15,325 nt of DNA from Actinocrinis sp046724665 (lineage in GTDB: Bacteria; Actinomycetota; Actinomycetes; Streptomycetales; Catenulisporaceae), in the NCBI GenBank assembly GCA_046724665.1, contig JBKOWZ010000074.1, forward strand, positions 1 to 15,325, read 5' to 3'. A program made the position numbers and the translations under genes. Below the pieces are notes generated by a model. That model made no database searches. It saw only the letters and a program-made list of their open reading frames with translations, and was not told the DNA's origin. Position 1 is the first letter of the stretch, and each line of letters starts with the position of its first letter. This document shows positions 6,293-12,252 of the stretch, one piece after another.

Positions 6293-7102
6293 ATGGCCGA
6301 CGGAGTCATGAAGCGCATGTCCTTGATCTTCAAGTCCAAGGCGAACAAAGCCATGGACAAGTATGAAGATCCGCGCGAGACGCTGGACTACGCGTACCAG
6401 AAGCAGCTGGAGAACATGACGCAGCTGCGGCGCTCGCTCGCTGACGTCGCGACCGCGCGCAAGCGCATCGAGCTTCAGATCAAGCAGGTGCAGCAGGATG
6501 CGGACAAGCGCGACCAGCAGGCACGCCGGGCGCTGGAGATGGGCCGCGAGGACCTGGCCCGCGACGCGCTCACGCGCAAGGCGGAGATCCAGCAGCAGAT
6601 CTCCTCGCTCACTCCGCAGCACGAGAATCTGGTCAAGCAGGAGGAGAACCTGACCAGGGCGGTCAAGGGCGCCCAGGCCAAGGTCGACGCCTTCCGCACG
6701 CAGAAGGAGACCATCAAGGCCAACTACACCGCCGCCCAGGCGCAGACCCGGATCGCGGAGACGCTCACCGGCATCTCCGAGGAGATGGGCGACGTCGGCA
6801 TGGCCATACAGCGGGCGCAGGACAAGACCGCCCAGCTCCAGGCCCGCGCGGACGCGATGACCGAGCTGACCGCGACCGGCGCGCTGGACGACCCGCTGGC
6901 CGCGCTGACCACCGGCGACGACATCGACGCCGAGCTGAACCGCCTCTCCAGCGGCACCGGCGTGGACAGCGAGCTCGAGCGGCTCAAGCTGGAACTGGCC
7001 GGCGGCGGCTCGGCCAAGCAGCTGGAGTCCGGCACCTCGGGCATGGCGAAGCCGGGCCCGATCCAGGACGCCGAGGAGATCAAGGAGGGCGACTCCAAGT
7101 GA
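6293..7102 (+). CDS. pspA: PspA/IM30 (Vipp1) family phage shock protein
   Basis: PspA-family proteins are peripheral, oligomeric members of the ESCRT-III superfamily that bind and stabilise damaged membranes. The 269-residue product begins MADGVMKRMSLIFKSKANKA and continues with DPRETLDYAYQKQLENM, the hallmark N-terminal region. A long charged coiled coil follows (about 25-190; for example QQQISSLTPQHENLVKQEEN). The C-terminal part (about 200-269) is a Gly/Ser-rich acidic tail with a helix DDIDAELNRLSS, as in actinobacterial PspA. There is no transmembrane helix. The ATG follows a clear GGAGG (6284-6288). The stop overlaps the pspAA start by four bases, indicating translational coupling. Confidence 0.93.
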   Translation: MADGVMKRMSLIFKSKANKAMDKYEDPRETLDYAYQKQLENMTQLRRSLADVATARKRIELQIKQVQQDADKRDQQARRALEMGREDLARDALTRKAEIQQQISSLTPQHENLVKQEENLTRAVKGAQAKVDAFRTQKETIKANYTAAQAQTRIAETLTGISEEMGDVGMAIQRAQDKTAQLQARADAMTELTATGALDDPLAALTTGDDIDAELNRLSSGTGVDSELERLKLELAGGGSAKQLESGTSGMAKPGPIQDAEEIKEGDSK

Positions 7103-7377
7103 TCGTCCGCATCCTCGGCGAGGGGCAGCTCACCCTCCAGCCCTCCGCCCTCGACGAGTTGAACAAGCTCGACGACGAGCTCATGTCCGCGGTCCGGGAG
7201 GGGGAGGAGGCCAAGTTCCGCCTGGCCATGGAGACTCTGCTCTCCCGGGTGCGCGAACTCGGCGAGCCGCTGCCGGTCGAGGAGATCAAGCCGAGCGACT
7301 TCATCCTGCCGAGCGCGGACTCCTCGCTCGACGAGGTACGGGACCTGCTCTCCAGCGACGGACTGATCCCGGGCTGA
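7099..7377 (+). CDS. pspAA: PspA-associated protein PspAA
   Basis: The 92-residue acidic protein starts MIVRILGEGQLTLQPSALDELNKLDD and includes AKFRLAMETLLSRVRELG, LPVEEIKPSDFILPSAD and the ending SLDEVRDLLSSDGLIPG. These are the features of the PspAA family, a small soluble partner of actinobacterial PspA whose biochemical role is not established as far as I know. Its GTG start overlaps the pspA stop in a GTGA arrangement, so it is translated together with pspA. No cysteines, signal peptide or membrane segment are seen. A 125-bp gap with several inverted repeats separates it from htpX. Confidence 0.88.
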   Translation: MIVRILGEGQLTLQPSALDELNKLDDELMSAVREGEEAKFRLAMETLLSRVRELGEPLPVEEIKPSDFILPSADSSLDEVRDLLSSDGLIPG

Positions 7378-7392
7378 TCCGGCCGGACGCAA

Positions 7393-7451
7393 GGGAACTT
7401 CCCCGCCCGGCAGCCCGTTGTGCCGGGTGACGGCGTAGGACCGACCGGTCC
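7393..7451 (+). promoter_or_regulatory. Cluster of inverted repeats between pspAA and htpX
   Basis: Three elements follow one another: GGGAA-C-TTCCC (7393-7403); CCCGGCA and TGCCGGG around an eight-base loop (7406-7427); and GGACC-GACC-GGTCC (7438-7451). None is followed by a T-tract. They could attenuate or process the transcript between pspA-pspAA and htpX-pspAB, protect the 3' end of the upstream message, or bind a regulator. A CCA repeat runs on after them up to the htpX ribosome binding site. Confidence 0.35.
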
Positions 7452-7502
7452 GCGCCACCACCACCAGTAGTAGCAGGCCCCTTCGGAAGGACGGCACCAC
7501 CA

Positions 7503-8423
7503 GTGGCCAGGACGAGGTTCGCGCCAGACCGGGGACTGACGTCCCGCATGGTCTTCGTCATGTTCCTCATCGGCGCGCTGGCCGTGGCGTTCGTCGCGGC
7601 CCTGATCGCCTTCGTGCCCGCGCGCAGCCTGCCGTTCGTGCTGGTGATCGCGGGCGGGATCCTGTTCGTCCAGTTCTTCTTCTCCGACAAGATCGCCACC
7701 TTCGCGATGGGCGCCCGCGAGGTGAGCCGGGAGCAGTACCCCGACCTGCACGGCGTGGTCGATCGGCTGGTCGCGCTGGCCGACATGCCCAAGCCGCGCG
7801 TCGCCGTCGCCGAGACGCCGATGCCGAACGCCTTCGCCACCGGGCGCAACCCGAACAACGCGGTCATCTGCGTGACCACCGGCCTGTACGACCGGTGGAA
7901 GCGCAAGGAGCTGACCGACCAGGAGTTCGAGGGCGTGCTCGCGCACGAGCTCTCCCATGTGGCGCACCGGGACGTGCTGGTCATCACCATCGCCTCGTTC
8001 CTCGGCATCCTGGCCGGCCTGGTCGCGCGGATGGCGTTCTGGTTCGGCCTCGGCGGCGACCGGCGCGACGACCGGGAGGGCGGCCTGCCGATCCAGCTGA
8101 TCATCCTGCTGGTCTCGATGGTCACCTACGCCATCTCCTTCCTGCTGACCATGGCGCTGTCCCGCTACCGGGAGCTGGCCGCCGACCGGGCCGGCGCGCT
8201 GCTGACCGGCAACCCCTCGGCCCTGGCCTCCGCGCTCCAGAAGATCACCGGCGAGGTGGCCAAGATCCCGACCCAGGACCTGCGCCAGGCCGAGGCGTTC
8301 AACGCGTTCTACTTCACCCCGGCGTTCAACCGGGAGACGGCCAAGACGCTGTTCTCCTCGCACCCGACCACCGAGAAGCGGATCGAGCAGCTGGCCAGGA
8401 TCTCCCAGCAGCTGGGCCGCTGA
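7503..8423 (+). CDS. htpX: HtpX-like membrane zinc metalloprotease (M48B)
   Basis: This is a 306-residue membrane protease that degrades misfolded or damaged membrane proteins. Two N-terminal membrane helices (about 16-38 and 42-62) precede the catalytic region. The zinc motif HELSH is at 148-152 in FEGVLAHELSHVAHRDVLV, and Glu224 in YRELAADRAGA is the expected third zinc ligand. Two more hydrophobic segments (about 157-178 and 196-219) flank a charged loop. The MPNAFATGRNPNNA segment (107-120) and the C-terminal LFSSHPTTEKRIEQL are typical of HtpX. The GTG start at 7503 has GGAAGGA (7485-7491) 11 bases upstream, a little far. Its place between pspAA and pspAB argues for a role in envelope stress. 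Confidence 0.94.
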   Translation: MARTRFAPDRGLTSRMVFVMFLIGALAVAFVAALIAFVPARSLPFVLVIAGGILFVQFFFSDKIATFAMGAREVSREQYPDLHGVVDRLVALADMPKPRVAVAETPMPNAFATGRNPNNAVICVTTGLYDRWKRKELTDQEFEGVLAHELSHVAHRDVLVITIASFLGILAGLVARMAFWFGLGGDRRDDREGGLPIQLIILLVSMVTYAISFLLTMALSRYRELAADRAGALLTGNPSALASALQKITGEVAKIPTQDLRQAEAFNAFYFTPAFNRETAKTLFSSHPTTEKRIEQLARISQQLGR

Positions 8424-8453
8424 GCAGAAGCCGAATAAGGGACCGCGCCCGCC

Positions 8454-9023
8454 GTGGGATTCCTCGACACGCTGCTGGGCCGGTCCAAGCCGGTGCAGCC
8501 CAATCTCGACCAGCTGTTCGCCGTCACCAACGCCGCGCTCACCCTGGAGGCGTCGCTCGGCCTCAAGCCCACCGGCTTCGGCGCGGTGTGCTACCGCAAG
8601 GCCGAAGGCGGCGCCTTCGCCGAGGTGGAGTCGGACGTCGAGCAGCTCATCGAGGGCTTCGACGGACCGCCGGTCGAGGTGTCCACCGACAAGTACGGCT
8701 TCACCTGGCTGCTGGTGCGCCGCGACCCGGAGCAGCTGCCCGAGCTGGTCACCGACGTGCACGCGGTGAATTCCTCGTTGCAGGACAACGGATTCGGGCC
8801 GTACCTGCTGTGCAGCCTGTTCTCCTTCCAGGACCGGCAGAACCGCCGGACCGCGCTGATCTACCTGTACAAGAAGGGCACGTTCTACCCGTTCGCCCCG
8901 AAGGGGGAGCCGAGCCGGGACAACGTGCTCGAAATCCAGATGAAGAACGAGATCGGCGTGGACCTGCCGCTGGAGAAGGACACCGGCCGCTGGTTCCCGG
9001 TCTGGGGCGCTCCGGGCCTGTGA
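8454..9023 (+). CDS. pspAB: PspA-associated protein PspAB
   Basis: The 189-residue protein begins MGFLDTLLGRSKPVQPNLDQ and contains FAVTNAALTLEASLGLKPTG, KYGFTWLLVRRDPEQLPELV and LCSLFSFQDRQNRRTALIYL, ending in GRWFPVWGAPGL. This corresponds to the PspAB family that co-occurs with PspA, PspAA and HtpX in actinobacteria. The fold and activity are not known to me; the protein is soluble-looking with no membrane segment. It starts with GTG 30 bases after the htpX stop, preceded by AAGGGA about 11 bases upstream. It is the last gene of the set, with a hairpin directly after its stop. Confidence 0.88.
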   Translation: MGFLDTLLGRSKPVQPNLDQLFAVTNAALTLEASLGLKPTGFGAVCYRKAEGGAFAEVESDVEQLIEGFDGPPVEVSTDKYGFTWLLVRRDPEQLPELVTDVHAVNSSLQDNGFGPYLLCSLFSFQDRQNRRTALIYLYKKGTFYPFAPKGEPSRDNVLEIQMKNEIGVDLPLEKDTGRWFPVWGAPGL

Positions 9024-9025
9024 GC

Positions 9026-9048
9026 CGGCGACGGCCCGCCGGTCGCCG
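9026..9048 (+). terminator. Hairpin closing the psp gene set
   Basis: CGGCGAC (9026-9032) and GTCGCCG (9042-9048) form a perfect seven-bp stem around nine bases, starting three bases after the pspAB stop. There is no run of T after it, which is common for actinobacterial terminators. Its location at the end of a four-gene set supports the call. Confidence 0.5.
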
Positions 9049-9117
9049 TAGCCCTCTATGAGCAATGGCTTAGCGCCACGTCACACCTCTGCCACGATTG
9101 GCGACCCTCGCTGCCCG

Positions 9118-9141
9118 GCGGCTTAGCCGAGCCGCTACGCT
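9118..9141 (+). promoter_or_regulatory. Candidate promoter of the EEP-fold gene with adjoining inverted repeat
   Basis: TACGCT (9136-9141) fits TAnnnT and is about 35 bases before the preferred GTG start. It directly abuts an inverted repeat, GCGGCT (9118-9123) and AGCCGC (9130-9135), with a six-base spacer. An operator overlapping the promoter is possible. No -35 is recognisable. Confidence 0.35.
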
Positions 9142-9176
9142 CGTGCCGGTTTCGGCGAGTGGCGAAGGGAAACACA

Positions 9177-10397
9177 GTGGCGGTCGAGCCGCAACGGGCA
9201 GCCGGCGGCGCGCAGGACCAGAACGTGACAGAGGGCGTAGTCCCCGTCGTCCCGCGTCCGCGCAGCGGCCAGGGCCCGTCCGGCGGCGCGGAGGCCCGGG
9301 ACCCCGGGGACGGAGTGGATCCAGGCGCACCAGGCGGTCATGAACCGACGCTGCCGTACGGCCCCCCCGAGGAGCCGGCGGAGCCCGCCGGGGATCACCG
9401 ACGCCCCTGGCCGTCCGCGCGCCAGCAGATAGGCACCGGGGTCGCGGTGCTCGGCTGGGCGATCGCCGCGTTCATGGTCGGACACCGCTTCGTGCCGGAC
9501 ACCGCGGGACTCGCCTCGCTGCTGGAGACCTGGCTGCCCTGGCTCGCGGTGCCCACCGCGCTGCTGCTGATCGCCGCCGCCTTCGCGCGATCGCTGCGCG
9601 GACTGCTGGCCACCGGCGTGGCCACGGCGGTCTGGCTCGGCGTATACGGCACCGAACTGTTCCCGCGCGGCGATCCGCTGCCGCCGAATCTGCGCGTGAT
9701 CAGCGAGGACGTGAGCGGCTCCTCGGTGGAACTGGCCGCGATCGGCCAGCTGGCCGCCAACCAGCACGCTGACGTGCTCACGCTCGAGCACCTGCCGCCG
9801 TCCCTGGCCTCGTCCTCGGCGACGCGGCAACTCGACGCCGCGTACCCGTTCCACGTCACGCAGTACGAGTTCGGTGTCTGGAGCCGCTACCGGATCACCG
9901 ACCCGCGCGCGATCGAGGTCACCACCACGACCGCCGAGGCGGCGGGCGCCACGACTCTCGTAGCCGCCGTCCCACACGTCGTCGTCGGCGCGCTACGCGT
10001 CACCGTCGCGACGCCACAGGGCCCGCTCGTGCTGTACGTGGTGCACATCCCGCAGCCGACCCTTGGCGATCAGGGCTTTGCCAAGGCGCGCGACGAGGGC
10101 GTGGACCGCCTGACCAAGGCGGTCGCGGCGGATCACGCCGACAAGCTCGCCATCGTCGGCGACATCAACGTCGCGCAGACCGACCGCCGGTTCGCCCAGC
10201 TCAGCTCGGGCCTCGGCCTGACCTCCGCGCAGGGCGCCGCGGGCAGCGGCTTCGGCTTCACCTGGCCCGCCGAGTTCCCGGTGGTACGCCTCGACGACCT
10301 GCTGGTACGCGGCGCCACCCCGGTGCGCTCCGTGGTGCTGCCCGGGCTGGCCGGCGGCAAGACCCACCTGCCGATCGAGATCGACCTGCACCTTTAG
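9177..10397 (+). CDS. Membrane-anchored endonuclease/exonuclease/phosphatase-fold protein, metal site altered
   Basis: The 406-residue product has a Gly/Pro-rich cytoplasmic N-terminus (1-80), about three membrane helices (roughly 85-103, 116-136 and 142-162) and a C-terminal domain (170-406) with the order of EEP motifs. ADVLTLEHLPP (198-208), VVHIPQP (288-294), AIVGDINVAQ (325-334), RLDDLLVRGATPV (371-383) and KTHLPIEI (395-402) mark the fold. Several metal-site residues differ from the usual pattern: Asp178 where Asn is expected, His205 where Glu is expected and Thr396 for the Asp of SDH. His290, Asp329, Asn331, Asp373 and His397 are kept. Relatives with intact motifs hydrolyse phosphodiesters; activity here is uncertain. 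I prefer the GTG at 9177 because GAAGGGA precedes it at good spacing; a GTG at 9159 would add six residues. It converges with nadA. Confidence 0.78.
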   Translation: MAVEPQRAAGGAQDQNVTEGVVPVVPRPRSGQGPSGGAEARDPGDGVDPGAPGGHEPTLPYGPPEEPAEPAGDHRRPWPSARQQIGTGVAVLGWAIAAFMVGHRFVPDTAGLASLLETWLPWLAVPTALLLIAAAFARSLRGLLATGVATAVWLGVYGTELFPRGDPLPPNLRVISEDVSGSSVELAAIGQLAANQHADVLTLEHLPPSLASSSATRQLDAAYPFHVTQYEFGVWSRYRITDPRAIEVTTTTAEAAGATTLVAAVPHVVVGALRVTVATPQGPLVLYVVHIPQPTLGDQGFAKARDEGVDRLTKAVAADHADKLAIVGDINVAQTDRRFAQLSSGLGLTSAQGAAGSGFGFTWPAEFPVVRLDDLLVRGATPVRSVVLPGLAGGKTHLPIEIDLHL

Positions 10398-10400
10398 CGG

Positions 10401-10442
10401 GTCGGCAACGCGAGCGTCTAGCTGGCCGGCAACGTGAGCATC
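10401..10442. repeat. Tandem 18-bp direct repeat across the nadA stop codon
   Basis: Two copies at 10401-10418 and 10425-10442 match at 15 of 18 positions with a 24-bp period. The right copy encodes the last residues of NadA (LTLPA) and the left copy lies just past the nadA stop; read on the minus strand it would encode the similar TLALPT. This looks like a small tandem duplication of the nadA 3' end. Confidence 0.5.
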
Positions 10443-11617
10443 CGCTCCAACGCCAGCCGAGAGTAACGCGCCGTCTGCTCGTCCACGGTGATTCGGTTGA
10501 CCACCTTCCCGGCCACCAGCGACTCGAGCGTCCACACCAGGTGCGGCAGGTCGATCCGGTTCATCGTCGAGCAGTAGCAGACGGTCTTGTCCAGGAAGAC
10601 GATCTGCTTGTCGGGATGCGCGTTCGCCAGCCGGCGCACCAGGTTCAGCTCGGTGCCGACCGCCCACGCGGTGCCCGGCTCGGCCGCCTCCAGGGTCTTG
10701 ATGATGTACTCGGTCGAGCCGACGTAGTCGGCCTTCTCGACCACCTCGTACCGGCACTCCGGGTGCACGAGCACGTTGACGCCCGGGATCCGCTCGCGGA
10801 CCTCGTCAACGCACTCGGCGGTGAAGCGGCCGTGCACCGAGCAGTGCCCGCGCCAGAGGATCATCTTCGCCTCGCGCAGCTGGCGCTGCGTCAGCCCGCC
10901 GTCCGGCTTGTGCGGGTTCCACAGCACGCAGTCGTCCGCCGAGAGTCCGAGTGCCCGCATCGCCGTGTTGCGGCCGAGGTGCTGGTCGGGCAGGAACAGC
11001 ACCTGCTCGCCCTGCTCGAAGGCCCAGCGCAGGGCGCGCTCGGCGTTGGAGGAGGTGCAGATCGTGCCGCCGTGCCGGCCGGTGAACGCCTTGATGTCGG
11101 CCGAGGAGTTCATGTATGAGACGGGAATCACACCCCGCGCGATGCCGAGCGCGTCCAGCGTGTCCCAGCACCGCTCGACCTGTTCGGCCGTCGCCATGTC
11201 CGCCATCGAGCAGCCCGCGGCCAGGTCGGGCAGCACGACCTGCTGGTCGGCCGCGGTGAGGATGTCCGCGGACTCGGCCATGAAGTGCACGCCGCAGAAG
11301 ACTATGTACTGCGCCTCCGGCCGCGCCGCGGCGTCCCGGGCCAGCTTGAACGAGTCGCCGGTCACGTCGGCGAACTGCACCACCTCGTCGCGCTGGTAGT
11401 GGTGGCCGAGGACGAACACCCGGTCGCCGAGCGCGGCCTTGGCCTTCGCGGCCCGCTGCACCAGGCCGGGATCGCTCGGCGCGGGCAGGTCGCCGGGGCA
11501 CTCGACGCCGCGCTCGCTGCGCGGGTCGGCGGCCTGTCCGAGCAGCAGCAACGCCAGCGGCGTCGCCGCCGGCTCGGCGAAGCTCCCCGCAGCGGGCCCT
11601 TCGGTCGTGACGGTCAC
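10418..11617 (-). CDS. nadA: Quinolinate synthase A
   Basis: NadA condenses iminoaspartate with dihydroxyacetone phosphate to make quinolinate for de novo NAD synthesis, using a 4Fe-4S cluster. The 399-residue protein has the three expected cluster cysteines: Cys108 in IVFCGVHFMAESADIL, Cys187 in GGTICTSSNAERAL and Cys347 in FLDKTVCYCSTMNRIDLPHL. Other signatures are VFVLGHHYQRDEV (67-79), GCSMADMA, VSYMNSSADIKAFTG (166-180), LFLPDQHLGRN, WRGHCSVHGRF and VNVLVHPEC. It is the long actinobacterial type with an extra N-terminus ending in DPRSERGVECPGDLP. The GTG at 11617 is preferred over that at 11629 because GGAGGC lies directly before it. nadB and nadC are not present in the window. It is divergent from an Fe-S carrier gene. 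Confidence 0.95.
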   Translation of the reverse strand: MTVTTEGPAAGSFAEPAATPLALLLLGQAADPRSERGVECPGDLPAPSDPGLVQRAAKAKAALGDRVFVLGHHYQRDEVVQFADVTGDSFKLARDAAARPEAQYIVFCGVHFMAESADILTAADQQVVLPDLAAGCSMADMATAEQVERCWDTLDALGIARGVIPVSYMNSSADIKAFTGRHGGTICTSSNAERALRWAFEQGEQVLFLPDQHLGRNTAMRALGLSADDCVLWNPHKPDGGLTQRQLREAKMILWRGHCSVHGRFTAECVDEVRERIPGVNVLVHPECRYEVVEKADYVGSTEYIIKTLEAAEPGTAWAVGTELNLVRRLANAHPDKQIVFLDKTVCYCSTMNRIDLPHLVWTLESLVAGKVVNRITVDEQTARYSRLALERMLTLPAS

Positions 11618-11641
11618 GGCGCCTCCCACAACGCTGCACCC

Positions 11642-11656
11642 GGCTCGGTACGAGCC
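11642..11656. promoter_or_regulatory. Palindrome GGCTCG-GTA-CGAGCC in the nadA-erpA divergent region
   Basis: Perfect six-bp arms flank three bases, followed on the plus strand by TTTAT. It sits 25 bases upstream of the nadA start, so it would be a hairpin in the nadA leader. It also lies just upstream of the candidate -10 for the Fe-S carrier gene. An operator for NAD or Fe-S control is possible, but it matches no regulator site that I know. Confidence 0.4.
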
Positions 11657-11679
11657 TTTATCGTCGAACTGACGCTAAC

Positions 11680-11685
11680 TATGCT
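11680..11685 (+). promoter_or_regulatory. Candidate -10 of the Fe-S carrier gene (TATGCT)
   Basis: TATGCT fits TAnnnT, with a weak -35 candidate TTTATC at 17 bp (11657-11662). It would give a long leader of about 150 bases before the ATG at 11845. I see no closer promoter. The hexamer overlaps a minus-strand hexamer almost completely. Confidence 0.3.
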
Positions 11686-11686
11686 A
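11681..11686 (-). promoter_or_regulatory. Candidate -10 of nadA (TAGCAT)
   Basis: On the minus strand this reads TAGCAT and would give a nadA leader of just under 60 bases, which would include the 11642-11656 palindrome and the GGAGGC ribosome binding site. It shares five of six base pairs with the plus-strand TATGCT, so the two promoters could not be occupied together. Confidence 0.3.
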
Positions 11687-11844
11687 CCGCAGCCGTGGCG
11701 CGCACGGCCGCGGCGGACTGTGCGACCATGGGCTTGGGAAGACGGCTCGCGGGGCAAGGTGGGCAGTGTGGAATATCCGGCCCGGCGGCCGCGTTGACCC
11801 GGCGAGCCGATGGACCGTGGACATCTCGAAGGCAGGCAGACAGC

Positions 11845-12201
11845 ATGACGGTTGAGGTTGACATCACCACCAAGCAGGACGGCATCATCCTGACGCAGGC
11901 CGCCGCCGGCAAGGTCAAGAATCTGCTCGACCAGGAGGGCCGCGACGACCTGTCGCTGCGCGTCCAGGTCCAGCCGGGTGGGTGCTCCGGTCTGCGCTAC
12001 CAGCTCTACTTCGACGACCGCGCGCTCGACGGCGACGTGGTCGCGCAGTTCGGCGGCGTGAAGGTCGTCACCGACCGGATGAGCGCCCCGTACCTGATCG
12101 GCGCCACCGTGGACTTCGTGGACACGATCGAGAAGCAGGGCTTCACGATCGACAACCCGAACGCCACCGGCTCCTGCGCCTGTGGCGAGAGCTTCCACTG
12201 A
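11845..12201 (+). CDS. erpA: A-type iron-sulfur cluster carrier (IscA/ErpA/HesB family)
   Basis: The 118-residue protein carries and delivers Fe-S clusters to client enzymes. The three conserved cysteines are present: Cys47 in QPGGCSGLRYQLYFDD and Cys111 and Cys113 in GSCACGESFH at the C-terminus. ILTQAAAGKVKNLLDQE, TDRMSAPYLIGATVDFVD and GFTIDNPNATGSC are also typical. The ending and length fit the HesB/ErpA subtype; the exact symbol is by family resemblance. The ATG at 11845 follows a GAAGG at moderate distance. The frame is open upstream to 11695, but that extension has no family resemblance. Its divergent partner nadA encodes a 4Fe-4S enzyme, a plausible client. A strong hairpin follows the stop. 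Confidence 0.93.
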   Translation: MTVEVDITTKQDGIILTQAAAGKVKNLLDQEGRDDLSLRVQVQPGGCSGLRYQLYFDDRALDGDVVAQFGGVKVVTDRMSAPYLIGATVDFVDTIEKQGFTIDNPNATGSCACGESFH

Positions 12202-12211
12202 GCTCAGCTTC

Positions 12212-12249
12212 CAGTGGCCGGACGGAGGACCCCCTCCGCCCGGCCACTG
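12212..12249. terminator. Strong bidirectional terminator-like hairpin
   Basis: A 17-bp stem (12212-12228 with 12233-12249) has a single A-C mismatch (12222 with 12239) and a four-base ACCC loop. It fills the gap between the stop of the Fe-S carrier gene and the stop of the convergent repeat protein, so it can serve both. There is no long T-run on either side. A ten-bp palindrome, CTGAGCTCAG, spans the carrier gene's stop codon at 12198-12207. Confidence 0.75.
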
Positions 12250-12252
12250 TCG

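Noticed and set aside
7456..7475. CCA/GTA triplet run before htpX as a simple repeat or hidden small gene.
   Set aside because: It is too short for a microsatellite of note, and no start with a ribosome binding site makes a small frame there.
7080..9065. A 661-codon minus-strand frame across pspAA, htpX and pspAB.
   Set aside because: It is an antisense shadow: His/Arg/Gln/Gly-rich translation with no domain, while the plus strand shows recognisable proteins with an HELSH zinc motif.
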